DNA from: an uncultured Paracoccaceae bacterium | Lineage (GTDB): Bacteria > Pseudomonadota > Alphaproteobacteria > Rhodobacterales > Rhodobacteraceae | Direction: 5' to 3' | DNA length: 64,000 bases | NCBI GenBank assembly: GCA_938002605.1 | Contig: CALLAF010000004.1 | Location: 248,001-312,000 of the forward strand | Shown here: positions 21,071 through 30,607 of the stretch, one piece after another | How positions within the stretch are numbered: position 1 is the first letter of the stretch | Layout of the letters: each line of letters opens with the position of its first letter | Notes under the pieces: model-generated | Databases searched by the model: none | The model's input: only the letters and a program-made list of their open reading frames with translations | What the model was told of the DNA's origin: nothing | Program-made: the position numbers and the translations under genes

Positions 21071-23305
21071 ATGTCAGACATCACTATGGTTACTTACCTC
21101 AGCAATGGGGCTGAGTTCGCGTATTCACGCATCACGGATCTGTCGCTTATGACAGTAGACGGGGTGCAGGTGCTTTACAGCACAACCCAATACGACGGGC
21201 TTTTGAATGGTTGGGATATTTCCGGGGCGATCCCGTCGCTGATCGACAGCCTCGTGCTCGACGGTGGGGATATCGCGGGCAGCACTGCGACGATAGCAGC
21301 CGTACAAACGGGTGGCGGCATCACGATCCTCAGCGGGGGCGGTACCGGCGGCATCCTGCAAACCGTGACCCTTGATACTGACGGGACATTTGACGGGGCC
21401 ACCGCGCTAGGCGGGGTGAGTTTTTCCGGATTTCAAGACTATACGATGGTCACCCTCAGCTCCGGAGAACAGATCGCTTATGGCGGCATTGCGGGTGCCG
21501 CTGGAATCGGGCAAATCACGTTTGACGCGACCGGGGTTATGACGGCACATACCCAATTGGCTGGGCCTTCAGGCAGTTATGTCGATCAGATTTCGGCGAC
21601 GGCAGTGGTCAATATTGGCGGTCAAAACCTGCTTCTGACGGCGAGTGGCGTGGACAACGGCATCAGCAGTTGGTTGGTCGATGCGACAAGTGCGTTGACC
21701 TTGGCACAAGACCTTGGCACCACCGAAAACCTTTGGGTATCTGCACCTACGGTTATGGCGACCGCGCTTGTTGGAGGCATAAATTATGTATTACTCGGCG
21801 CGGCCGGAAGCGGCAGTATCAGCGTGATGGAAATCGACGCCAGCGGGCAGATGATCATCCGTGATCATGTGCTGGATACATTAGACACCAGATTTGACGG
21901 GATCACAGCCCTAGAGACCGTCACCCACAACGGGCAGACATATGTTATCGCAGGGGGGGCGGATGACGGGATCACCGTGTTCACATTGCTTGAAGGCGGT
22001 CAGTTGGTAAAGCGTGCGCATATCGCGGACACCACCGCAATGGGGCTTGATAATATCAGCGCAATTGCGGTGGCCGGAACCGGCGAAGGGCTGGACATTT
22101 ACGTCGCCAGCAGCAGCGAAATTGGCATCACCAAATTGCGATATGACATTGGCACTGCCGGGATCACGACCACTGCCACGCTAGCGGTCGGAATCCTCGC
22201 CGGAACAGCGGGTGCTGATATTTTGCAAGGACACGACGGCGCGGATGATCTGCAAGCAGGCGCAGGCAATGATATTTTGCGTGATGGCGATGGCAGCGAT
22301 ACGATGTCCGGCGGGGCGGGTGCGGATGTGTTTATTCTTTCTGCTGATGGCATGGACGACACAATTACCGATTTCACATTGGGCGAAGACACTATTGATC
22401 TGTCAAATTGGGCGATGCTGCGTGACATCAGCCAGCTAAGCATGACTATCATCCCAAACGGTGTCGAAATCAGATACGGCGACGAGCTGCTGACGATCTA
22501 TAGCGCTGATGGGAACCCAATCGACTATCGCGACTTCAGCAATGCTGATCTGATCGGGGTGACCCGCATTCCAAATAGTGCGACACCGGGCTATCCCGGC
22601 CCGGCAACCCCGCCGCCTGATCCGTCACCCCCGTCTCCGCCTGTTATAGATACCGGCGTCATGGACCCATTGGCCGGTACAGCGCTGATTGCAGATGGAA
22701 ACAGTGACGACCTGCGTGGCGCATTTGATGGGGCACCTATCCCCGGCCCCACTGATGGCACCGCAACCGATGATCTTATCATGGGGACCGTAGGGGATGA
22801 CACGATCAACGGCGGTGATGGGCGCGATGTGATTATGGCGGGTGGCGGGAACGACATCGTCATTGGCGGCGCTGGTGATGACACGCTTATGGGGCGTGGA
22901 GGTGATGATGTTTTGGAAGGCGACGCCGGGGCCGATATGCTGCTAGGCGGCGCAGGCGATGACGACATCTCAGGTGGAAGTGGACAAGATCTTCTGCGCG
23001 GCGGTGACGGGAATGATACAATGAGCGGCGGGGCAGGTGACGATATTCTTTATGGCGATGCTGGCGCGGATGAATTTATCTTTGAAGGCGGCAACGATGT
23101 AATCGCAGATTTCACCCAAGGCGAAGACCATATTACGCTTGATGCGGGCCTTTGGACCGGGCTCACATCTGCGGCCGATCTTTTGCTGATCTATGGAACG
23201 CTTACAGGAACGCAAATGATCATCGACTTTGGGGATGGCGATGTATTGACCATTGAAAACGTGACTGACGCCACCACGCTCGCGGATGACATCAGTCTTT
23301 TCTAA
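21071..23305 (+). CDS. Large secreted-type RTX calcium-binding protein: N-terminal beta-propeller-like region, two RTX blocks split by a proline-rich hinge
   Basis: Repeated GGxGxDxLxG units (about aa 375-420 and 565-665); hinge GYPGPATPPPDPSPPSPPVID. Confidence 0.88.
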   Translation: MSDITMVTYLSNGAEFAYSRITDLSLMTVDGVQVLYSTTQYDGLLNGWDISGAIPSLIDSLVLDGGDIAGSTATIAAVQTGGGITILSGGGTGGILQTVTLDTDGTFDGATALGGVSFSGFQDYTMVTLSSGEQIAYGGIAGAAGIGQITFDATGVMTAHTQLAGPSGSYVDQISATAVVNIGGQNLLLTASGVDNGISSWLVDATSALTLAQDLGTTENLWVSAPTVMATALVGGINYVLLGAAGSGSISVMEIDASGQMIIRDHVLDTLDTRFDGITALETVTHNGQTYVIAGGADDGITVFTLLEGGQLVKRAHIADTTAMGLDNISAIAVAGTGEGLDIYVASSSEIGITKLRYDIGTAGITTTATLAVGILAGTAGADILQGHDGADDLQAGAGNDILRDGDGSDTMSGGAGADVFILSADGMDDTITDFTLGEDTIDLSNWAMLRDISQLSMTIIPNGVEIRYGDELLTIYSADGNPIDYRDFSNADLIGVTRIPNSATPGYPGPATPPPDPSPPSPPVIDTGVMDPLAGTALIADGNSDDLRGAFDGAPIPGPTDGTATDDLIMGTVGDDTINGGDGRDVIMAGGGNDIVIGGAGDDTLMGRGGDDVLEGDAGADMLLGGAGDDDISGGSGQDLLRGGDGNDTMSGGAGDDILYGDAGADEFIFEGGNDVIADFTQGEDHITLDAGLWTGLTSAADLLLIYGTLTGTQMIIDFGDGDVLTIENVTDATTLADDISLF

Positions 23306-23309
23306 GGGG

Positions 23310-24428
23310 TCAATTCACCAGTGAGGCGATATTTTGCCCCAGACTAAATACCGTCAAAGCGGGCCCAAGCGCGCTTTCGGTACCATAGATCAGATCATCA
23401 TCTTGGATGATAAATTTGCCTGCCGAAAACAGCCCATCCGCTGACGTCAGATCCATCGTAAATACCACACGTTCTTGCGCTGGCCCAGTCATGTCATCGC
23501 GTACGGCATCAGCGTCATATTCGCGCATGATCAAAATGCCCTTAGGGTTCGCCGTACCTGCACTAACCCCACCGATCGTCGCCATCGCCTCAAGCGCTGT
23601 CATGTCTTGGCCTGCAATTTGATGCACGGCTTGGGACCCGGTTGCCCCAAGCGATAGAAAATTGCGGTCGTCACCAATAATCATCACGCGGTCCCCGCCA
23701 CGCATTGTCGTGTTCAGCGCGGGTTCTTCCATCAACCGTTTCAGCGCAACGCCATAGGTGCGCCCAGCGCGGATAAGACGGACTTGTGGGTTCAGCAAAG
23801 ATGGATCAGCGCCACCGGCAAGCGACAAGAGCTCCAGCAATTTAAAATTCCGGTCCGGCAGTTCATAAAGCCCCGGCGCCCCAAAACCTGTCATCAGGTT
23901 CGCCATATTTGCGCGACCGGGCAGGACGATCAGTTGCACCTGCGCCGATGGGATCGTGCGGCTCAGCTCTTCTTCGATGCGCGCCCGCGCTGTCATTTCC
24001 GACATGCCGGAAACCTGCACATCACCGATGTAAGGTACAAAAATGCGACCGTTAATGCCCACTTTGGTATCTTGCAACGGTGTGACACGCTGCCCAGCCC
24101 CAGCCAAAAGCGAGTTTTCTTCAGCGTCCCAAATTGTCAGCTGAACGGTATCGCCCGGCGCAATGATCAGCGATGCAGGCTGTTCTTGGCTCGCGATCCA
24201 TGGAAAAGACTGCACATCACGGTTAGGCCATGCGTTGATCATCGGCAATGTTTCACGGGTGACCGCAACAACTTCGAAATCATAGACGGCTTCTTCGCCT
24301 TCTTCACGGTTGCCCGCGTTGGACGCGGCCAACACTTCGGATTGAAACCCTGCACCGCGCGGCAGGCTACAGCCAGCGGTCAAAAAACATAGCCCTAGCA
24401 CGGCAATTCGCTGCATCGATAACTGCAT
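23310..24428 (-). CDS. Polysaccharide export outer-membrane lipoprotein (Wza-like, Poly_export/SLBB)
   Basis: Lipobox LTAGC; IIAPGDTVQLTIWDAEE, VPYIGDVQVSGMSEMTARARIEEEL; TRDxLP-like DFEVVAVTRETLP. Confidence 0.92.
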   Translation of the reverse strand: MQLSMQRIAVLGLCFLTAGCSLPRGAGFQSEVLAASNAGNREEGEEAVYDFEVVAVTRETLPMINAWPNRDVQSFPWIASQEQPASLIIAPGDTVQLTIWDAEENSLLAGAGQRVTPLQDTKVGINGRIFVPYIGDVQVSGMSEMTARARIEEELSRTIPSAQVQLIVLPGRANMANLMTGFGAPGLYELPDRNFKLLELLSLAGGADPSLLNPQVRLIRAGRTYGVALKRLMEEPALNTTMRGGDRVMIIGDDRNFLSLGATGSQAVHQIAGQDMTALEAMATIGGVSAGTANPKGILIMREYDADAVRDDMTGPAQERVVFTMDLTSADGLFSAGKFIIQDDDLIYGTESALGPALTVFSLGQNIASLVN

Positions 24429-24594
24429 GCTTTTTCCCTCATGTCGGCTGCACATTCACGTTGGCAGCTTCGGTTTTATCAATGGGTATCCCAAAACATC
24501 ATAAATGCAGAGCAAAAAATGCAAAGTATCGCGGAGTGATGCAAACGCGCATGGGGCGATTTATGGACCACAACACAACCCATAATTGCTAAGA

Positions 24595-24771
24595 TCAAAA
24601 ATCCACGGCAATCCCTTTGCGTTCCCAATCGCCAAAACGCACGGGCTCTGGCCCATCGCGCCCGCCAAGTTCAGTCGACAACCCGTCCTTACCGGCAGCT
24701 TTGCGTCGTGCTTCGGCCTCAGCAAGGGCGCGCTGGGCGGGGGTCGTTTGATCAGAAGGCTGGTCGGGCAT
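24595..24771 (-). CDS. DUF1674 protein (succinate dehydrogenase assembly factor 4-like)
   Basis: C-terminal ELGGRDGPEPVRFGDWERKGIAVDF signature. Confidence 0.88.
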   Translation of the reverse strand: MPDQPSDQTTPAQRALAEAEARRKAAGKDGLSTELGGRDGPEPVRFGDWERKGIAVDF

Positions 24772-24839
24772 TTGAACTCTCCTTGTCGGCGGCATGGCTT
24801 TGATATACCCCGCTTGCACCCAGCATCAAGAGATACAAC

Positions 24840-26108
24840 ATGAACCAAACAGGTCTGCCTGCCCGCCGTACCGCGCATCATTTGATGATGCAAATCACGA
24901 CCGAAGGTCGCCTGATGGCCGAATTGATCGCAGGTGGCGCGCTGGCGCAGCTTGCCAATGGCGACCGGGCGCGGGCACAGCGGCTGGCAACAGATGCGTT
25001 GCGCGGGTTAGATCGCGCTGATCGCATGCTGAAACCATATTTAAAGAAAACACCGCCGGATCACGTGCTGAATGCGTTACGGCTTGGCGTGATTGAACTA
25101 TGCGGTGGTGAGGCAGCACATGGCGTTGTGAATACCTATGTCGAAATCGTTAGTCGCAATAAGCGCACCCAATCGATGAAAGGTCTTACCAACGCGGTAC
25201 TGCGCAAAATTGCCGCCGAAGGCCCCGATGGCTGGCATAAACGCGCCATGCCGCTGACACCGGGTTGGCTGCGTCAGCCATTGGTTGCCGCATGGGGCCG
25301 CGACGCGGTTATTGCGATGGAGGCCGTGCATTTCGGCGGTGCGCCGCTGGACCTAAGCCCCAAAACCGATGCGCAGGCCGTAGCCGATGCGACAGGCGGG
25401 CAAGTGCTGGCCACCGGATCGGTGCGGATTATGAACGCGGGCCAAGTATCCACCCTGCCCGGCTACGACACCGGCGATTGGTGGGTACAAGACGCAGCGG
25501 CCGCGGTTCCGGTCAAGCTTTTGGGCGATGTTGCGGGCCTAAAGGTGTTGGACCTATGCGCCGCACCGGGTGGCAAAGCCATGCAACTGGCGGCTGCGGG
25601 CGCTGATGTGACGGCGGTTGATCTATCATCGCGACGCATGGAACGGGTTGCCGAAAACTTGACACGCGTGGGGCTTAAGGCGCGGACCGTGACCAGCGAC
25701 GCCTTTGCGTTCACTGAAGATGGGTTTGACGCGATCATTTTGGATGCACCATGTTCTGCGACAGGGACAATCCGGCGGCACCCTGATCTACCCTATGCAA
25801 AAGACGGCTCAGAATTTGGCGCATTGATCGACCAACAAGAAACCATGATTGATCACGCGCTAACCCTGCTTAAACCTGGCGGGCGATTGGTGTTTTGCAC
25901 CTGCTCACTGCTGCCCGACGAAGGCGAAGTGCAAATCGAAGACGCGCTGACCCGGCACCCGAACCTCAGCATTGAGCACCCCGCAATCCCCGGCATTGAT
26001 CCAGCATGGATCAGCGAAGAGGGCGGGCTTCGCCTGCGCCCCGACTATTGGGCCGATCTAGGCGGAATGGACGGGTTCTATATGGCTGTGCTGCGCAAAT
26101 CAGCATGA
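24840..26108 (+). CDS. rsmB: 16S rRNA (cytosine-C5) methyltransferase RsmB/Sun family
   Basis: NusB-like N-terminus; VLDLCAAPGGKAMQLA, DAPCSATGTIRRHPD, FCTCSLLPDEGE. Confidence 0.93.
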   Translation: MNQTGLPARRTAHHLMMQITTEGRLMAELIAGGALAQLANGDRARAQRLATDALRGLDRADRMLKPYLKKTPPDHVLNALRLGVIELCGGEAAHGVVNTYVEIVSRNKRTQSMKGLTNAVLRKIAAEGPDGWHKRAMPLTPGWLRQPLVAAWGRDAVIAMEAVHFGGAPLDLSPKTDAQAVADATGGQVLATGSVRIMNAGQVSTLPGYDTGDWWVQDAAAAVPVKLLGDVAGLKVLDLCAAPGGKAMQLAAAGADVTAVDLSSRRMERVAENLTRVGLKARTVTSDAFAFTEDGFDAIILDAPCSATGTIRRHPDLPYAKDGSEFGALIDQQETMIDHALTLLKPGGRLVFCTCSLLPDEGEVQIEDALTRHPNLSIEHPAIPGIDPAWISEEGGLRLRPDYWADLGGMDGFYMAVLRKSA

Positions 26109-26635
26109 AAATACTCGCGATTTCCGGAAGCACGCGCGCGGCATCTACCAATACTGCGCTGCTGCACACGCTTGCCAAGATCGCACCAGCTGGGGTGACG
26201 GTCACAGTTTACCATCAACTGGCAAGCCTGCCCATTTTCTCAGCGGACCAAGACGCGGCGCCCCCACCTGCCGTTCACACATTCAAACACATGGTCGCAG
26301 ATGCAGACGGGATCGTCTTTGCAAGCCCTGAATATGTGCGCAGTATTCCCGGCGGGCTCAAAAACGCGATTGATTGGCTAGTTTCTGGCGACGCGGTTAT
26401 CGCAAAGCCAATGGCGATTTTACACGGCTCTCACCGAGGCGATGACATGCTGGACGCGCTGAGAGTTGTGCTTTCGACGGTCAGTAGCGCATTCAGTGCG
26501 ACACCTTTTGTCAGGTTTGCACTCATCGGAAAATCACCCGAACACGTCGCCGAACTACTGGCCGCACCTGAAAACGCGGTACAACTGCGCGCATTTCTTA
26601 GAAGTTTCGTCGCCTTGGCAAATCCAAACACATAA
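26105..26635 (+). CDS. NADPH-dependent FMN reductase family protein
   Basis: ILAISGSTRAASTNTALL, FASPEYVRSIPGGLKNAIDWL; ATGA overlap with rsmB stop. Confidence 0.92.
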   Translation: MKILAISGSTRAASTNTALLHTLAKIAPAGVTVTVYHQLASLPIFSADQDAAPPPAVHTFKHMVADADGIVFASPEYVRSIPGGLKNAIDWLVSGDAVIAKPMAILHGSHRGDDMLDALRVVLSTVSSAFSATPFVRFALIGKSPEHVAELLAAPENAVQLRAFLRSFVALANPNT

Positions 26636-26856
26636 GTTTGGAAGACCTAACGGGATCGCCGTACCGGAAATATGAACCCCACAACCCAATACAATCACAT
26701 TGGATTAAGTCTGATTTAGACTGCGAGCTTAGCGGTCGCTTGTGCCTATTCCATAAGCGGTTTTTGTGCATGTCCCCTCGCAAGCACCCAAAGCTCTTTA
26801 CATGGTTGTGCAGACTCGCCTTACTGGACACCTAAAAACAGTGAGGGACAAAAAAA

Positions 26857-27288
26857 ATGAAATTAGTAATTGGCCTTGACGGGCAAAGTTCGGGGGAAAA
26901 AGCCCTCGAGTTTGCAAAAGATTTAGCGAACCGAATGGAAAGCTGTGAATTAATCGTGGTTTACGTGATCGAATGGTCCCCGTTTTCATTCCAAACCGCC
27001 GAAGAAAATGCGCAGCGCCACAAACGCCGCGAAGAAGAAATTGCGATCGCGATGGAGCGCGTGGTGGACCCCGCCATCAAGACACTTACGGAAGCAGGTC
27101 TGACAGCGCACGCGGTCGTACGTCATGGTGATGTTGCCGATACGATTGATGACATCGCGCATGAAGAGGGCGCGAGCCAGATCATCGTTGCACGCTCAAG
27201 TGCTGGGGGTTTCTCCAAGCGAATCTTTGGCAGCTCAACAGCGAATTTGGTGATGGACGCCCGCGTCCCGGTCACCGTCGTGGCATAA
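26857..27288 (+). CDS. Universal stress protein (UspA family)
   Basis: KLVIGLDGQSSGEKALEFA N-terminus, IIVARSSAGGFSKRIFGSSTANLVMDARVPVTVV C-terminus. Confidence 0.92.
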   Translation: MKLVIGLDGQSSGEKALEFAKDLANRMESCELIVVYVIEWSPFSFQTAEENAQRHKRREEEIAIAMERVVDPAIKTLTEAGLTAHAVVRHGDVADTIDDIAHEEGASQIIVARSSAGGFSKRIFGSSTANLVMDARVPVTVVA

Positions 27289-27298
27289 GGATCATACA

Positions 27299-28855
27299 AT
27301 GACTAAGATTTATCACTTCTTTCTCATGGCTGTGGCGTTTTTTTTCGCAGCAGTCCCCGCATCGGCGCAAGAAGCCGCAATGACATTGGACGAAAAAGTA
27401 AACGCGGGCTTTTCTGCAGCGACCGGTTGGTTCGTGAACTTTATTTTCATGTCGATTCCAGGAACCAGTTTTCCGTGGATCGTCATGTGGTTGGTGATCG
27501 GCGCAACCGTTTTCACCATTTATTTTGCAGCCGTGCAGTTTCGTTTTTTTGGACACGCAATTGGGCTCGTCAAAGGCGACTACTCCGATCCAAATGACGC
27601 TGGCGAAGTCAGCCACTTTCAAGCGTTGGCGACGGCGCTTTCCGGCACCGTTGGCCTTGGAAACATCGCAGGTGTTGCTGTTGCTGTCGGCATCGGTGGC
27701 CCTGGTGCAACTTTTTGGATGATCTTGGCGGGCTTGTTAGGCATGGCCTCCAAGTTCACGGAATGCACCTTGGGCGTCAAATATCGCAATGAATACCCTG
27801 ATGGCACGGTTTCTGGTGGCCCGATGTACTACATTTCCAAAGGGTTTGACGAACTTGGACTGCCGGGAGGCAAAATTCTTGCCGTCCTGTTTTCTGTGTT
27901 TTGTATCCTTGGTGCCTTTGGCGGCGGGAACATGTTCCAAGCGAACCAAGCACACGCAGCGATTTCGGGGATCACCGGTGAATATCCGGGGTGGATCACC
28001 GGCATCATTTTTGCTGCCGTTGTTTTTGCGGTTATCGTCGGTGGTGTAAAATCCATCGCGAAAGTGACCGAAAAAATCGTACCGTTTATGGGTATCTTGT
28101 ATGTAACTGCGGCGTTGATCGTCTTGCTGGTGAATTTCAACATGATCGGCTGGGCGTTTGGGCAAATCTTCGCAGGCGCCTTTACCGGGCTTGGTGTTGC
28201 TGGCGGCATGGTTGGTGCATTGATTCAAGGTTTCAAGCGTGCGGCTTTCTCGAACGAAGCAGGGGTAGGTTCTGCTGCGATTGCGCATTCTGCGGTGAAA
28301 ACCAAAGAACCAATCACCGAAGGCTTTGTGTCCTTGCTTGAGCCACTGATCGATACGGTTGTGATTTGTACAATGACCGCGCTTGTCATCGTCATTTCCC
28401 AGCAGTTGATCATTGATGAGGCCACAGGCAACTACATGCTGAACGAGGCTGGCACAGCCATTGCAACGGTCGATGGTAATTCTGGTGTAGAACTAACGGC
28501 TGCTGCATTCGGATCAGCGATCAGCTGGTTCCCGTTTGTGATGGCGATTGCAGTCATTCTGTTCGCTTTTTCCACAATGATTTCGTGGTCCTACTATGGC
28601 TTGAAGGCCTGGACCTATCTGTTTGGAGAAGGCAAAGGCACTGAGCTGACGTTCAAAATCATCTTCTGCATCTTCATTGTCATCGGTGCAGCTGCCAGCC
28701 TTGGTCCTGTGATCGACTTCTCTGACGCAGCGATCTTTGCGATGGCTGTGGTGAACATTTTCGCTCTCTACTTCCTGATGAAAATCGTCCGCAAAGAGTT
28801 GGCTTCCTACTCAGAGCGTTTGAAATCGGGTGAGATCAAGAAATTCACGCATTAA
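27299..28855 (+). CDS. Alanine/glycine:cation symporter (AGCS family)
   Basis: ALSGTVGLGNIAGVAVAVGIGGPGATFWM, FKRAAFSNEAGVGSAAIAHSA signatures; multiple TM segments. Confidence 0.96.
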   Translation: MTKIYHFFLMAVAFFFAAVPASAQEAAMTLDEKVNAGFSAATGWFVNFIFMSIPGTSFPWIVMWLVIGATVFTIYFAAVQFRFFGHAIGLVKGDYSDPNDAGEVSHFQALATALSGTVGLGNIAGVAVAVGIGGPGATFWMILAGLLGMASKFTECTLGVKYRNEYPDGTVSGGPMYYISKGFDELGLPGGKILAVLFSVFCILGAFGGGNMFQANQAHAAISGITGEYPGWITGIIFAAVVFAVIVGGVKSIAKVTEKIVPFMGILYVTAALIVLLVNFNMIGWAFGQIFAGAFTGLGVAGGMVGALIQGFKRAAFSNEAGVGSAAIAHSAVKTKEPITEGFVSLLEPLIDTVVICTMTALVIVISQQLIIDEATGNYMLNEAGTAIATVDGNSGVELTAAAFGSAISWFPFVMAIAVILFAFSTMISWSYYGLKAWTYLFGEGKGTELTFKIIFCIFIVIGAAASLGPVIDFSDAAIFAMAVVNIFALYFLMKIVRKELASYSERLKSGEIKKFTH

Positions 28856-28880
28856 GCGCGAATGGAATAAACCAAAAAAA

Positions 28881-28908
28881 GCCGCCCCTGAAAATGGGGC
28901 GGCTTTTG
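28881..28908 (+). terminator. Rho-independent terminator after AGCS symporter
   Basis: GCCGCCCC-TGAAAAT-GGGGCGGC then TTTT. Confidence 0.85.
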
Positions 28909-28964
28909 TCGTCATTAACCTTGCACAGACGTGACGTATGGCGAGCGGTTCACAATCCGCTGAA

Positions 28965-30358
28965 TCAGAACTGGTAGTCAATCGTCACGCTTAGGCCGAC
29001 GGTTTTCAAATCATCTTCGCCCAGACCATCAACAAAGGCACTCATTCCAGCATTCAACCCAGCGCCATTGGAATAATTCACGCCTGCATCGACCCGGCCA
29101 CGCCAGCCATTGTGATTTCCAATGACGGCTGACGAAGCAGCATCGCCAGCGGTTTCCGACCAGATGCCTGATAGCCCCCCAACGAGCACCAAATCATGCG
29201 AAAGCATCGGTTTATCAAAGTCCACACCAAGCGCAACCTCGGTTTGTTCAATAGACTGAGAATCGATATCAACACTGTTGCTGTCCGTATAGGCATCCTG
29301 CGTATCGCGCACATGGCTGGCTGAGATGCTCGGGAACATTGTGAAATGTTCCATTTCAACACGGCCTTGCAAATTCAGCGTGGCCAGCAGGCGTTCACCG
29401 TCGAAACTGTCGGTTGCATCGCCGTCGGGTGTGAATTCGTTATCGGTTTGACCGTAGAGCAGACGCCCATCCAAAAACAGCGGGTGTTCCGAAATTTGCG
29501 AAGCGAAATACGGCCCGACCAGCCACCCCTTGCCCTCGGCTTTATCGCCGTTAGCAAAATCTTGTTCTGCCCGATCTAGCTGCACCATGGCACCAACAAC
29601 GGTGTTTTCTCCAAACGACAAATGCGCACCAGCAGCCCCAAGAAAATAGCTTTGGTCGTTGCCTTCTTCAAATTCTGTGGCACTGCCGGTCAGGGTCGCC
29701 CAGACAGGCCCACGCGCGGCAGAGGCAAAATCAATGCTGCCTGCACCTTGGGTTACGTCAACATTAAACCGTCCACCAGCGCGGCCATTAACAAAATGCG
29801 CCACGTCAGGCTGGTTTTGCACCAGCGCACGCGCGCGATTTTCCATGAAACTTGCGATCTGTTCCTCTGCCGCGGTGCCAGCTACGCCATCATAAGTGAT
29901 GGTACCGCTGACAACGAAGCTCACACCGCTAGGGCTACCGTTGTACGACCCACACAATCCACTAGTTACTTCGCTTGATCCTTGGAAAGTGATGTCGAGC
30001 TGGCCATCCGCAATAAGCGGCGCAAGCGTGGCCTGATCAACAATCAGGCTTTGGTTTACCGCATTATTACACTGATCTCCTGTAGGGCCAACCACACCGA
30101 CGTTCACACCATCCAAAAACACGGTCAACGTTTCTGCAACAATTCCGCCGCCGCCAACATAATCAAAATCGCCAAAAAGGCTCAGGTCAAGCGTGGCATC
30201 CCCATTGATTTCAGTCGGCAAACCAGTGAGCGTCGTGCTTACAGAGCCGTTGCGACCAACAACAATGGTGCTGCAAATATTCCCACTTTTTGGCTAATCT
30301 TGCTAGTTTGAATGCCATGCGCGCTCGCAGTGCACAAAGTCTTGTTGAAAACCTTCAT
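28965..30358 (-). pseudogene. Autotransporter-domain protein, apparently frameshifted near the signal peptide
   Basis: C-terminal autotransporter beta-barrel (GPVWATLTGSATEFEEGNDQSYFLGAAGAHLSFGENTVVGAMVQLD ... GLSVTIDYQF). The ORF from 30221 starts at TTG with no signal peptide and a stop (TAG) 29 codons upstream; ATG 30358 encodes MKVFNKTLCTASAHGIQTSKISQKVGIFAAPLLLVATAL in another frame, stopping at 30239. Confidence 0.65.
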
Positions 30359-30607
30359 AATTTCTCCAATCGTTAACTATTCAACAAGCGAACTATCGAC
30401 CAACCACCCGTCAAAACTAGTCAAAATATCACATTATTTGAAAATCCAACTGTCAGCCATGCAACAGTGCAACAGTGCATTTTCCTTTCTGATTCCCTCA
30501 AGGGTAGAAACGAGGCCTTGCGCGCACAGCCACGATTGACCACCGCTTTGGCGAAACCACGCCCAAGCGCAGAAGTTTTCGTGACTTGGTTACAATGATT
30601 TCTTATC

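Noticed and set aside
22200-23080. Second block of periodic repeats
   Set aside because: Also RTX coding repeats within the 21071 ORF.
30461-30479. Short tandem repeat GCAACAGTGCAACAGTGC
   Set aside because: Only two units, intergenic, no further context.
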